Below, piece after piece: positions 30,596 through 42,831 of a DNA stretch of 64,000 bases; positions within the stretch are counted from its first letter, which is position 1, and each line of letters opens with the position of its first letter. Under the pieces are notes generated by a model. It made no database searches and was not told the DNA's origin. It saw only the letters and a list, made by a program, of their open reading frames with translations. This stretch comes from Thozetella sp. PMI_491 (Eukaryota > Ascomycota > Sordariomycetes > Chaetosphaeriales > Chaetosphaeriaceae). The position numbers and the translations under genes were made by a program. The DNA lies in assembly GCA_021432635.1 (NCBI GenBank), contig MU270076.1, positions 288,756 to 352,755 of the forward strand, in the 5' to 3' direction.

Positions 30596-33500
30596 ATGTC
30601 CAAGATCGAGAAGCTCTTCATCCAAGGCGTTCGGTCCTTCGGAGACAGGGAGCCGGCGGTTATTTCCTTCAACACTCCTCTGACCCTCATCGTGGGCTAC
30701 AACGGCTCGGGCAAAACGGTATGCCACCCCCCAGCTCCGTTTGCCAGGGCGGCCTGCTGACTCGATTTGCCTAGACCATCATCGAGTGCCTGAAATATGC
30801 CACCACCGGAGAGCTCCCTCCCAACAGCAAAGGAGGTGCTTTCATTCATGAGCCGAATCTTATCGGCGAGAAGGTGGTCGATGCCCAAGTGAAGCTCGCG
30901 TTTCGCTCGATGATTGGCGAGTCCTTTGTCGTCCGGCGGGTCCTCGAACTTACCGTCAAAAAAGCGAGTAGGACCCAGAAGACCAAGGAGGTCTCCTTAT
31001 CCTCGCGCCGGAACGGGGAGCGCTTCGGGATTTCCACCAAGGTTGCTGATCTCGACGCGCTTGTGCCTGAGAAGCTCGGCGTGTCCCCTGCGATTCTTGA
31101 TGCAGTCATCTTCTGCCACCAGGATGAGTCTCTTTGGCCTATGAGCGAGCCTAGTGCGCTAAAAAAGCGATTTGACGAGATCTTCGAGGCGCAGCGCTAC
31201 ACCAAGGCTATTGACAATCTTAAGGTGATCCGGAAGAAGCACGGCGAGGAACTCGCCCGACTCAAGATCAACGAGAAGAATGACAAGCTCAACAAGGACA
31301 AAGCCCAGGAGAGCGAGAAAAAAATGTCTGCCCTTCAGGAGGAGATAGAACTTGGCAAGGACAAATACAGGGACCTCACGGCCGAGAAACTCCTCTTGGA
31401 AGATCAAGCAAAAGAGAAGCGCGAAGAGGCCAATGCCTTTCTCAACATTGTCAATGACCTCGAGAATACAAGCACTCAGTTGAAGTTTGCCCAGAAAAAT
31501 ATCGAGGAACTGCGCAGCACAATCGATGAGATGCACGAACCTGACGACTATTTGGAGAATGCGTCTGCCCAGTACGAGGAGAGGCTCCAGAGGACTGCGA
31601 AGGACTTGGAGCAGAAAGGAGAGCAGTACCGGGGACTTCAAGCAGAATTGGAATCCTCTCGCCAGGCGCTCACTGTGAAGGCGTCTGAGAAGGGCAAGCA
31701 TCAGTCTGACAAGGAGAAGCATGACCGCCAGCTTGCCAACCGCATCAACTTCATCCATGACGCCGCCGCTAGGCTGGAGATTCGGGGTTATGACGGCGCT
31801 CTGGATGATCAGAAGGTAGACGCCTTCAGCAGCCGGGTCCAGAAAGTCCTGGAAGATAGGCGCCAAGATCTCGAACGTCTGCGGCGTGAGAACAAGCAGG
31901 AGCTGGACCAGGCTGGCCGTGCTATATCCGACCTCGACAATCGCAAGTTCCAGCGGAGCCAAGACCGTCTGAATGCAAAGAAGGAAATGGCTAAAATCGA
32001 TAGAAGCATCGCCGACACGCAGAAGGAGGTGGCCTCGCTAGACGTGGACGAGGGCTCCCTGGCGGTGGCGCAGGCCAATCTGGCGGACCTGGACGCGCGA
32101 CTTGACCTGGCCAAGACGGTCGAGCGAGACTCAAACTTGGACCAGAAGATTCAACAGGAAGACAAGAGCCTCAGAGAGCTGCAGGTTGAGAACAACCGGC
32201 TGAACCAGGAAATGCTCGAGTGTAGCCGGCTCGCAACGGAGCGTGCCGGGCTAGAGTATCGCAAGAAAGAGCTAAGTGAGCGGGCTCGTGATCTCGAGAC
32301 TCTCACACGGACTTGGAAGGACAAGATCTCCGCCATCCTCGGCTCGCCCTTGCAACTCGATTCGCTTGAGACGGACTACCAGAGCGTGCTCGAGCGCCAA
32401 ACATCTACCCTCGCTGACGTTCGGAATCAGAAGGACGTCCTACAGCAAAAGCTGAAGAACCTTGAGTACAGCCTTTCTACCAGTCGCGAGAGGCGGGCCC
32501 AGATTTCCAGTGAATTAGACCGCTGCAAAGCTGCCGTCACCGCGGCAGTGAAGACGGTCAAGGGCAAGGATTCCACTATGAGCGACTACATCGGAGAACT
32601 CGAGTCGCTAGAGGCGGACTACAAGCAAAACGAGACAGACCTAAGCCTTTTTGACGAGCTGAAGAAGTTCTACCAAGATGCTCAGCAAAAGCTAGAGCAT
32701 GAGAACAAATGCCAGCTCTGCAGCAGAGATTTTAACGACCAACCCGCGGCGAAAGCAAGGCTAGTCAAGAAGATTGCAAAGAGCGTCAGCGATGAGGCGA
32801 AGAAGGAGCTGCTTGCAGATATGGCCGAACAAGAGGTGCATTTAAAGATCCTCCGTGCTGGTCGTCCTCAGTACGACACCCATCAACGCCTCCAGCAGGA
32901 GCTGCCTCCTCTCAGTCAAGAGATCCAGGGCTTGGAGTCTCAGAAGGAAACCCTGGTTCGGCAACTAGAGGACAAGGATAATGCGTTCCGAGAGGAGAAA
33001 GACAAGCTACAGGATGTCGAGTCGATCGCCAAAACCGTGGCTAAGATCGTCCAAACCTCCAAGGAGGTCGCTTCCTCGGAGAAGGAAATTGAGAGGCTTG
33101 CATCCCAACAGTCTTTGAACGGACCGCTCCACAGCGCCGAGGAGGTCCGCCAAATGCAGGATGCCTGCGCAGAGCAAATGCGAAGTGTTGGCTCCAAGCT
33201 GGAGAAGTGCAAGCACGACAGGCAACACCTTCGCGATGAGGTTATGGATCTTGAGCGTCAGAAAAGTGATATGAAAGCCAAGCTCACCGATGTGTCGCAT
33301 CAAGCCCAGAACAAAAAGAGACTCGAGACGGCCATTCAATCCTTGAAGGAGGATCACAGCGCGCAGAGAATCATCATCCAGGAGGCCGACCAAGACCTTG
33401 AGTCTCTCGAGCCTGAGATCTCTAAGGCGAACACTATTCGAGAAGACATTCGCCAGCGCGGCGAAGCAAAAGAACACCGGCTCTCCAAGGAGGTGGACAG

Positions 33501-34581
33501 TGTCTGGAACACGGTGAGCGATCTGAAAAAGGTCAACGCTGAGATTCAAGAATATACCGATCGTGGCGGCGCGGCCAACCTGGCTTCAAACCTCCGCGCC
33601 ATCACGACACTCGAGACGACCATTGCCAACCTCGACAAGGAGAGCAAGGAGTTGACAGTCCAGATCAACCGCCTGAGCAAGGAGATTGACAGTGGCGATA
33701 GGCAAAAGAAGAACATTCGTGACAACCTCAGTCTCCGCAGAAACCTGCGAGAGGTCGAGGAGCTTCAGCAGAAGATCGAGGAGCTCGAGTCTCGCAATGC
33801 CGAATCCGACTACCAGCGACTCATCGAAGAAGCTAAGTCTCTAGACTTCCAGGCCAGCAGAGTGAACGCCGAGGCAATGAAGCTCCACGGTCAGTGCCAC
33901 GCCAAGGATGACTCCCTGAAGAGCCTCATGGAGGAGTATGAGCAGTTCTACAAGGACGCGAGGGCCAAATACCGAGAGTCACAGATCAAAGTGGAGACCA
34001 CCAAGGCGGCCATCGAGGACATTGGTAACTATACTAAAGCGCTGGACAACGCCGTCATGAAGTATCACTCGCACAAGATGGCGGAACTGAATCGTATCGC
34101 GGGCGAGCTTTGGCAAAGCACTTACCAGGGTACGGACATAGACACCATCTTGATCCGATCGGATAGCGAGTCTGCTACGGCTAAGCGGAGCTATAATTAC
34201 CGTGTCTGCATGGTCAAGGGTGACACTGAGATGGACATGCGGGGGCGCTGCAGCGCGGGTCAGAAGGTACTCGCCTCCATCATCATCCGCCTCGCCCTGG
34301 CCGAGTCATTCGGCGTCAACTGCGGGATGATCGCGCTCGACGAGCCCACTACAAACCTCGACAGCGACAACATCCGCAGCCTAGCCGAGAGTCTGCACGC
34401 CATCATTAAGAACCGGCAGCAGCAGGCCAACCTGCAGCTTATCGTCATCACGCATGACGAGGAGTTCCTCAAGCACATGCAATGCAGCGATTTCTGCGAC
34501 GAATTCTTTCGTGTGAAGCGCGACGAGAAACAGAACAGCGTCATTGTGCGTGAAAGCATTACTCGTGTCACGGAGGGTTGA
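30596..34581 (+). CDS. RAD50: DNA repair ATPase RAD50
   Basis: Exons 30596-30718 and 30775-34581 encode 1309 aa, the usual RAD50 length. Walker A GYNGSGKT is at residues 34-41 and is followed exactly by the 56-nt intron. The Q-loop context CHQDESLWP is near 150. Two long heptad coiled coils flank the zinc hook CQLC (Cys687, Cys690). The ABC signature RCSAGQKV is near residue 1200, Walker [12 protein letters not shown] near 1227-1237 and the switch His at VITHDEE near 1270. RAD50 with MRE11 and NBS1/XRS2 tethers and processes DNA double-strand breaks and telomeres. All key residues are intact. The start is supported by the [17 protein letters not shown]-terminus typical of the family. Confidence 0.97.
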
Positions 34582-35599
34582 AGACATCTAAGGATATGCT
34601 TTCGAGGTGAAATAGGCACGTAACACGAGACTATGTTTGAGATTTGGAAGAGGCATATCCCTAAGGAGGGGTTTGAGAGGATAGCCGGCTTGTGTTGCAT
34701 AGCGTAGGGCATCATTACTGGCGTTTGCCTTCTATGGGATCATCCCGGCCTCATAATGTATGTAATTGCTCTCATTTGAGTCGCTTTCTCTGCAGACATA
34801 CTTTCTGCAATGTGTTGGTACTGAGTTTTGCTCTCGGGAGGCTGGCTGGTCAACTTGACATATGGCCAACGAACGGCCTAGCTGCGTCAGACTAGAGATA
34901 ATCACCAGCTCCCTTGCACCGGATGTCTATCAGTGTCGGCTGTTGGCCGCATAGATAAACAGACCATATGGTGCTAGGTACACAGTACAAAACCGGCCAG
35001 TATTTACTATCCCACCTAGTCTTGGGAGATCCGATCCATTTGGCAGGTGGGCGTGGATGGAGCTACGCGAGTGAGCTGTATCGAGGTTGGTTGAGTTTTT
35101 ATATTCACTTGCTACCTAGAGCTTCGGCTCAGAGGTGTAAATGCTCGCTTAGGCGACTCTCCCTCCCCCATCTCTTGCCTTCGTCCTCCTTCAAGTAGCC
35201 TCTCTCTTCTGCGCCTAGAAGTAGGGCCTGCGACGGCGCAGGGCGGCTTACAGTAGAGGAAATAGCAGCTAAGCATCAAGCCAGAACACCGAACCTGTCC
35301 ATCCTCTTCGTCGAGGGGCTGGATCCTCGGGAAACGCCAGTAAAAAAAGAGTAGTGCCGGGGGAGAGATGGGAAACAAAAGAACCAGGAAAATATGGGAA
35401 TCTTAAAGTTTGATCAAAGCAAAGCCCGCTCCGAAACTCTCCAGGGGGTCCGCGCTCGCCGGCGGGAGAACCACGGATGTCCAGATCTCTTTATATCGCA
35501 GCTCGGAGCTATGCCGGTCGTAAACGTCGTCATACTAGGTTTTATACACGCCGTCCATTGCGGCTCGGAGAGACCTTCTCGTCCACCATGGTCTCCTCC
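34582..35599. other. Intergenic region between convergent genes
   Basis: These are the 3' flanks of RAD50 and the UPF0658 gene. Only short ORFs are present. I see no repeat or RNA gene. Confidence 0.55.
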
Positions 35600-36875
35600 T
35601 TAGTCGATCGTCATCCGGCTCGGGAGCTGTGGCTTCTGGTCCTGAAGCTGGAACGAGTTGGGGTCCTCCTTCTCAGGATCGCGGCTCGAAGGCTTCATCA
35701 GGTGGGCTTTGAGGCCGGCTCCGAAGTTGCTCATGCAAATGAAAGCATTGATTATGGTCAGGATGATCAGGACGATGGTGATGACAGCGAAGGCCGTCAG
35801 AGACTTGCGAACAGCCTCGTAGTTGTCCTTGTGGCCGGGCTGGTAGATGCGCACGAGCTTGAAGAAGAAGTAGGCCAGGCCGCCGAAGTAGAGAATGATG
35901 ACCGCCACCATACCAAACTTATTCTCTCGGCGGCTGGAGAGGGCGGCGAACAGCAAGATCGCAATCGTCACGGGAATAGCGGCGATCGTCAGTCCGAACT
36001 CGACATCCCCAGTGCCGGTAACGATGACAAGGAACTGCACAGTGAAGCCAAGGAAAAAGAAGAAGTCAAACTTCAGCAGGGCAATGTAAATCTAGCAAGT
36101 GACGTAGGAAATTAGCATGTCGTGAGCAGACGCCGCGAAACTCTTGGCCAGGCAAGGCCATGGTGTCGTGCTTACCTGGTAGTAGAGGAACCTCTTCTTC
36201 ATGCGGTAATCCGCACCGATTTGCTTGAGAATATCCCAGGCGAATTCGCGATACAGCTTCCACGCCACGAAGGAGATGCCGATCGTGACGACCGCGATGA
36301 TGATGGGGATGGCGATGAGGAAAGGTCGGATGGCGCCCCAGACAGCCTGGGATGTCGGGTCGGGCTTGATGACGTTCTTCTCCTTTAGGATCTCGGCGGC
36401 GGTGCTGATCTGGTCGATCTGAAGGGCTGTGTAGATGAGAAGGGCCAGGTTTGACAGGCAAATTCCAATGATCTGGATCGTGTTCTTCATCCGTAGGGCA
36501 TCCCAAGACAAAACCAGCTGGTAAAGAAAGCCGAAAATGAAGAGGGTCAAAAAAGTCGCGATCGTCCGGACCTGCGAGTTGAGCTTGTTGTAGGCGTCAG
36601 GGGTCGATTCTGGGGGAATGGCCTGGACGCTGCCCTGGAACCTGGCGAAGACGTATCTAGAGACGAGCGTATTAGTTTTTCATGTTCACTGTAGAGAAAC
36701 TCCCTGGGCCAGGCGAGGGAACAGCAACGCAGGAGGGATTAGGAGCCAGGACTTACGCCTCGAAAGCCAGGCAGATCAAGGCCTGCAGGCCGATGATGCC
36801 AAAGAAAATCCGGGCCCATTTTGACGAGACAAAGTCAAAGGTCCGACGAGAACTGCTGCTCTTGGAGGGCGCCAT
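35600..36875 (-). CDS. Polytopic membrane protein, UPF0658 Golgi family
   Basis: Three exons on the minus strand, 36875-36757, 36656-36176 and 36091-35600, encode 363 aa. The N-terminus MAPSKSSSSRRTFDF precedes the first hydrophobic segment. I count about eight membrane segments (near residues 20-40, 62-82, 92-110, 130-150, 200-220, 230-250, 258-278 and 300-325). The C-terminal tail is hydrophilic and lies after the last helix. This layout matches the family of S. pombe SPAC23H3.04 (UPF0658), reported in the Golgi and of unknown function. The reading frame stays open for another ~143 codons upstream of the chosen ATG but contains no in-frame ATG, so a longer N-terminus would need an upstream exon. 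Confidence 0.85.
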
Positions 36876-37390
36876 GATGCCTTCGCGGTAGTGATAACCG
36901 TTGTTGACTCCTCCGTCGTAGCTCGCAGTCTGTTGGTACGGCTGGCGGCCAAAGCCGGCGTCCGCGGCCAAAAGGGAGTGCCGCGAGTCTTGTCGGAAAG
37001 CCAGGGCGGGCTGGATTGACGACTCCGCGATGGAGCCGGGTTGGTTCTCTCTACTGGATACGCCCAATCTTCGTCGATTGTATTGGTGTGCCTGCTCGAT
37101 TGAAGGTCGTGGGGGGGAGGGCGAAAGAGAGGGATGGAGGGATATTAAAAAAAAGAAAAGCAAGAAGACCCGGCGGAGGAGGTCAGGACTAGGCCGATCG
37201 GTGTTGGCGTGGCTAGTCTCGTCTCTCTCGCTGGTGGTGCGGAAAGCACTCGGTGTGGGACTGGCTGTTTGGGAGGAAGGGGGCGTACGGGTTGCGATTA
37301 TCAAACACGCGTTCCCCTTGGGAAGGAAGACAGTATGGAACTGCGAGCCAGCCGACCAGCGCGAGTGAGGTAGGGGGGCGGCTGTGGCAG

Positions 37391-37400
37391 AGGGTTAGGG
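37391..37400 (-). promoter_or_regulatory. Telobox-like word upstream of the UPF0658 gene
   Basis: AGGGTTAGGG on the plus strand reads CCCTAACCCT in the direction of the minus-strand UPF0658 gene, about 515 bases before its ATG. This is the same word and orientation relative to the gene as found before RAD50. Confidence 0.35.
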
Positions 37401-39560
37401 GGCTGCAGTGCTTGAATCGTGTGCGTGTTGGGGATGGACTGAAACAAGCTGAGGAGGTGAATGTGTTCGAGTGCGACCGGGGCCTTGGCTGCGAATTAGA
37501 GTTGGGCAGAGACAGGAGCTCGGGGTCGTTTGGAGTTTCGCCCAGTCGAATTAGGTAGTGCCGGGATGGTTGATTGATTCAGGCAAGGTGGCTGCCTATT
37601 CCCGCCTTTTTCTCCTCTGGACCCTTTCTTTTTCTTGCTGTTGTCCTTGGATTCAAACCGAATCGATCGTTCGCAAACCGGCTGCTCTGTAAGATGGACT
37701 CAAAAGGGGGTCGTCGGGAGGGGGACGTAGAGAGGATGACAAGTTCGGGAGGCCGCAAGGCAGGCGGCCGATTTTGAGGGATCCATCGGGGGTTTTGTTC
37801 TGGCGCAGCAGCAGAATCTGGACGTGCCAAACGGGCGCAGTGCCTGTGGACTGGCCGGGTTTTCTGGGCTGTGCAATCTGGGCAGGACGGGGCGAAGGGA
37901 AGGGGAGGGGAGGACCCGCACTTTGCTAAGTAAAGTTTGTTAGTGCCAGCCCAAATGCTGCTCGACCGTTACCAGCTTGCCAGTGCAGACCGCCCCTGGG
38001 CCCCCCTGAGTTGTCGGCTCGAGAAGGTGTCTTGGCAGGCGATCACCATCTCCACACTACACTACACTAACAAGGCTACTTCTCTAGAGTGGGTCCCCCC
38101 GGCGTCCTCCCCTTCCCCCCCGGGAGATGTGCTCACTCTGTTTTTTTTTTTTCGCTGCGGTTTTTCGCGAGTCCCCAGGGCGCTGTCTCTTGGCTCTTCA
38201 GCCCCAAATCTGACAGGCGATCCAGTCCTGAGGCTCCCGGGAGCTGAGACACCGACTGGTTCCTCAGGTCGCTTCATTGGATCCCTCTACGGAGCACGCA
38301 CTCTCTCCACTGTGCGAGCGAGTCCCTGGACTAAGGCGGCATCTCCACCCCGCTGCTATCCGTTACGATGTCCCGTCACTTGGCCATTAGGAACTTTGGG
38401 AACATCGCTCAGTCGCGCCGAGTGCGCATACGAGAAATCATGTGCAGCATGTATGGTAGTATCTACGGGGCATAACCTTAGGTAGCTGTGCAGACGTATC
38501 CCATACAGTATGTACTGCACAACCGTGCTGTACATGTACATCACAGTACAAGACTGTCCAGAAACAGGGTCCATCCACCCGATCCCCGATCTCCGCCCCT
38601 CGCTTCGATGACAACCCAGTTCGTTCCGGTGGCACTGGCACAGCGCGTTGCTCGTGAAGATCTCTTGCCCGAGCTCGAGATTTGCCTTGTAGGCTCTCAT
38701 CTGCGTAGTTGCCAGCACGTATTGTCGACTTGCCCACGGAGCGTACCTTGCCGCTTCATTCCTCATCCAAACTAATAACGCGCCTCCTATCCGGTGACTG
38801 GCCGACGGCCGAGCTCTCATCATCCCGTGGTTTAATGATCCCTGGTAAGGTAGAGCGTAATCCTCATACCCCCCGGTTTACGCAATTATCACGACGCCCT
38901 TGGATCCATCCCGCTCTTCCCTTCCCCGTCTCCCGGCAATCCCATCTCCAAGAAGCTGCTTGGAATGGTAGTGCCTCCTAGCCCACAGTGTGGGATCGTA
39001 TCCATCCTCGACCCGCTAACAATGACGGAGGTCCCTCTAGCAGTGGCCGGCCACCGGGCGGGAGGAGGAACCAGCCCAACCCCGGCGGAGACACGATGCA
39101 TATGGTGGGACTCGCGGGCGAATAGTGCTGAGCCACTCCCACACCCGAGCAAGGGGGGAGAGGGGAGGGGGTGGCCGGTGACCTCATCTAGCGTATGCGA
39201 CCAGCCCACTTCGCATCTTGAGTTGCTATTTTTCAAAACCAACTCCGTAGCACGTAGCATGCAACCAAGCAGCAGCTTGGTTCGACTGCATGGTCCCTCC
39301 CGTCCAGTCCTGGTCTGTGGTCGACTTGCCGGGGGAATACGAAGAAGCATGACGCGGGCCCGAGGGCTGCTCCAGTGTAGTTCGCATCCAAGATTTTGCC
39401 CTCGAATCTGCCTTCATACCGACGGGGGAGAGCGGAGCCTGGAGTCACGGCCGGTCTCGAGGCGGACAGTAATTAATGATACAGTACTACCAATAGATTG
39501 GCCGACGGCCCTGTGGAATGCCGGCGCTGACCATGTCTTTCTCTTGCTTGCCCGGATGGA

Positions 39561-39586
39561 GCCTCACTGCCTCACTGCCTCACTGC
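39561..39586. repeat. GCCTCACT tandem triplicate
   Basis: The 8-mer GCCTCACT is repeated three times head to tail, followed by a partial copy, within the gene-free 4-kb stretch. Confidence 0.85.
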
Positions 39587-39887
39587 AACGGAGCACTACC
39601 GGCCTAGCGGTCCCGATCTACTGGGGCGCTTGATGTGGCGCGGCATGGACCAGGACCCCTGCCCCCTAGAGACTACAGGAGATAGCGGCGAGGGTACTAC
39701 CATAGTACATGCGTAGCAGTCCCCCGTTCCGAGTAAATGCACTCTCCTTCGGCTCCAAGGGTCTTTTTGGTCCCAGGGCCGCGTGCCTGTCACAGGTCGT
39801 GCCGAAGAACAGAATTTCTCTAGCCTAAGCCCAATCCTCCAATCCACCGCGTCGTTCTCACGATGCGGTTTAGCCTCCGTCTTGCTC

Positions 39888-39895
39888 TATAAAGG
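39888..39895 (+). promoter_or_regulatory. Isolated TATA box
   Basis: TATAAAGG is followed by a purine-rich GAAAGCAGAG start-like stretch. It is a good core-promoter match but lies about 1 kb before the PP4R2 start codon with no recognisable gene directly downstream. It could serve a distal PP4R2 start or a non-coding RNA. Confidence 0.3.
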
Positions 39896-40938
39896 AAAGC
39901 AGAGACGCTTTGCGCGAAGGAAACGGGCGCCTCGGGTGAGTGTTGAATCTGTTTCTCAGCGTGAGGGGGCGCTGATGTCAGAGCTACGGCCAGCTGAGAG
40001 ATCCTTTCCCGCCTGACTGACCTGCTGGCCAAGCTCGCCTAGTCCTCTCAGGGATGGAGAAGGCGGCATGATGGATCGCCATGTTCCTCGCCCAACACGA
40101 GGCTGTGAATGGCAGACGCAGCGTGGTGGTCCACTCGCACCCTAGGATGGAGAGATGGAGACAGCAGACAACGCATAGGGCTGTCGGGCTTCGGCGGTTA
40201 GGTTGGCTGGCGGGTCAAGCAGTAATTACTTATGGAGTAACTAGCTACCGAACCAAATACGGAGTCCAGGTGCCTGTGCTTTGCTGCAGTGCTGTAGTCC
40301 AATAGTGACGTCCATTGGAGAAATGAAGAAGGAAAATGAGAAGGAAGTTAGGGGTGCTCATGCCTCGCTTTGCTTGCTCGCATTTGGTGACCGGTCGGAG
40401 ATGCTGAAGGGTTCCCAGGGCCGGGCCTGGATTCGCAATCTACATGCAACGTCGCTGTCCGGGACAGGTCCATAAGCTACTGTAAGTGTCAAAGTGTGCT
40501 GCTAGTTCCCCCGCGAAGAGGCTCCGCGTGAGTGCTCGCAGAAAAGAGCCTCTGTACCTCGCGAGCTATAGCACCTAGGTTGCTGCGGGTCGTTGAAGCG
40601 CTCTCGTTGGGGCATTTTAGAGGTACCGTAGAATGCTGGCTCCTTTTTGATTATTGGTGATGTATTCATTAATTCCGTACCAAGTACGAAAATCATAGGA
40701 GCTACCTTAATAAATAGTACAGTACATAGTTAGCAGCAGGCAATGAAGCAGCTTGGCAGGCAAGACGCACTGCACGGACCATGTCTCGTCGCCTACTGGC
40801 GGCGGGTCCCACCTGCTTTCTGTCAGCAGTATACGCGCGCTTCTGGCTCCCGAGCACGCGCCAACTAGGAACTTTCCACAAGGTTGCGATCGGCTGCGAT
40901 CGTGTGAACCGCAACCTCCAACCCCCACCTCCACCAAC

Positions 40939-42831
40939 ATGGCGGCCATGGAGATTGGAACGGACGATGACATCCTAAGAAGAGTCGCCTCTGACGGCAC
41001 TATGGACTAGTATGTTCTCCTGCCCAGCAAGACAGTCCCGGCCCCAACAGGCCGGGGGGAAAAAAAAACATGGATGCTGACCAGGCTCCTCCTCGAATCT
41101 AGCTCGTCCTGGCCCGCGCTCCTGCCCACCGTGGTGTCGCGCATAGAAGAGGTCCGCCGCCGCCTGCCTCCCGTTTCGACCTTCATGCTGACCGCCCCCT
41201 TCCAGACCGCACGCAATGACTTCCGGATCCCCATCTTCCCCCCGCCGCAGCCCGCGGTGCGGCCTCCCTCCCCACGATTCCTCGCTCCCCTACCCTCTTC
41301 CGACCCAATCGAGCCTCCCGAGTCGGAAGGCACCTCGTCGCAAGAGACCAACAAGGAGAATGCTAACCCCTCCTCCTCTACCACCACCAATGCGCACGCC
41401 CTCGGTGCGGCCCAGGCTGCCTCGCTCGGGTCATCCGCTCCCAGCCTCCCGCCCATCGAGCCCGGCGCACTCCCGCCGCCCATTGCGGCGCTCCTGGACG
41501 AGATAACGTCCACCATCACGGGAAACTTCCAAACATATCCGCCCCATACCATCCAGCGCCTCGCTGAGCTAGTGCTAAACCCCAAGCAGCACTACCGCAA
41601 CCTGCCAGCTTACCTCCACGCTCTCGACCGCGTGGTCCATGTCACGAGCGGCGCCAACCTCTATCCGCTGCCCCCGGCCATCCCCGACCCCACCGCAATG
41701 TCTCGGCTGGCGAACGGCCACGGCGGAGGTGGGACCTCCTCCGGCCTTAGCATCAATTCGGCAGCCGCCAACAACATCGGCTCCGACGAGGCGCTCGGAG
41801 GCGCTCTCCTTACACCAATCCCATGGCTTGCGCGGAGGGCCAATGGCGATGATGGGAGCAGCGATGTGGGCAGCTCGTCGCCCATGTCCGCAGGCCCAAG
41901 TCCCACCCAAGCTCAGCAACCGTCTCCGACCCAGGGCCGTGGGTCGCAGCAACGGCAAGGCAGCAACGGCGATCGTCAGATGGAGACAGAAAGCACAGAG
42001 ACCATCGAAGGACCCAATGGCATGGGTAGGATCGAGACGGTTTCGGTATCCATTACGAATGGCATACCGTCCATGACCGCCATCAGCCGTGGCATTACCC
42101 AGGGCGAGCTGCTACGCCAGGAGCAACGCGCTGGCGTTGTGCCCGTCAGTCAGCTAGCGAGACATGGGCACAGCGGCGCGCCAGGGCACTCGGCTGGTCC
42201 CGGGACTGGGGCGGGACCAAGTGCCAGTGCGGAGCCCGGCAACAGCACGGGTGCGGCGGCTCCGAGCGCAGAGGACGAGGATGCAGCCATGGGTGACGAT
42301 CCGGAAGAGGAGATACCTCACGCCCGCGGTCCCGAGGAGATAGGGGCCGCCGACACAGGGCCGCAGAACCCCAACTCAACTTTCCATGCCAACGCCGGGG
42401 GCAGCATCGAAATGCAAGGCATCGATGTCGAGGCAGCCGTTGGCAGACCCGGCGAAGGCACCCACACCTCGCCGGAACCCACGGTAGTGGTAGGACATGC
42501 CGGCTCCGAGCTGGACACCGTGGTTCCCAAGAGCCCGAAACGGGAGGCAGCGGACGATGTCGAGGCCGGAGCGCGGAAGCGGGTCAAGGACGGTGGCTCG
42601 GAAGAGGCAGAAGAGACATTAGACGAGAAGGCGGCGTTGAAGCAAGACGCTGAAGGTGACGTGATCATAGAAGACTCCGTCGCAGAGGCCGATACCTCGG
42701 CAGCTGGCCCACGCCTCGTTGACAGCGGCGAAGGTGTCTCCAAAACAGCAGGTCAGGTCAGCGGAGGTGGCGACGTGGCCGGAGATGAAGGCCATGGCGC
42801 AGATCCTGCCAACGATGGGGGTGCAGCGTAG
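40939..42831 (+). CDS. Protein phosphatase 4 regulatory subunit R2 (PSY4 type)
   Basis: Exons 40939-41009 and 41103-42831 encode 599 aa. The junction joins MDY to SSWPALLPTVVSRI. The nearer CAG acceptor at 41082-41084 would create a stop (TA plus G), so the TCTAG acceptor at 41102 is preferred. The N-terminal ~210 residues match the PPP4R2 core: an ILRRVASDG start, WPALLPTVVSRIEEV, then after a Ser/Pro insert IQRLAELVLNPKQHYRNLPAYLHALDRVVHVTS. The remaining ~380 residues are acidic, Gly/Ala/Glu-rich and disordered with a basic KRVKDG patch, probably a nuclear signal. With PP4 catalytic subunit and R3/Psy2 it dephosphorylates H2A and checkpoint proteins after DNA damage. The 93-nt intron contains a run of nine A. 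Confidence 0.9.

Larger units (their letters stand above)
36876..40938. other. 4-kb region without a supported gene
   Basis: The nearest part (36876-37304) is the open 5' continuation of the UPF0658 frame. A telobox-like AGGGTTAGGG is at 37391-37400. Low-complexity elements include a T run at 38141-38152 and a GCCTCACT triplicate at 39561-39586. A TATAAAGG box lies at 39888-39895 with no convincing ORF downstream. ORFs up to ~220 codons on both strands look random in composition. It may hold a non-coding transcript or a lineage-specific gene I cannot recognise. Confidence 0.45.

Noticed and set aside
31159-31962. 267-codon minus-strand ORF opposite RAD50
   Set aside because: Antisense of a coiled-coil region (Glu/Lys codons read as Leu/Phe); no start context or family.
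35477-36115. 212-codon plus-strand ORF opposite the UPF0658 gene
   Set aside because: It overlaps secure membrane-protein exons; its acidic composition is what antisense of hydrophobic codons gives.
37650-37672. Minus-strand GGTTTGAATCC, B-box-like
   Set aside because: The flanking bases cannot form a T stem and no acceptor stem is present.
38965-39633. 222-codon plus-strand ORF in the 4-kb gap
   Set aside because: No recognisable domain, overlapping ORFs on the other strand, and Arg/Ser/Pro-rich composition.
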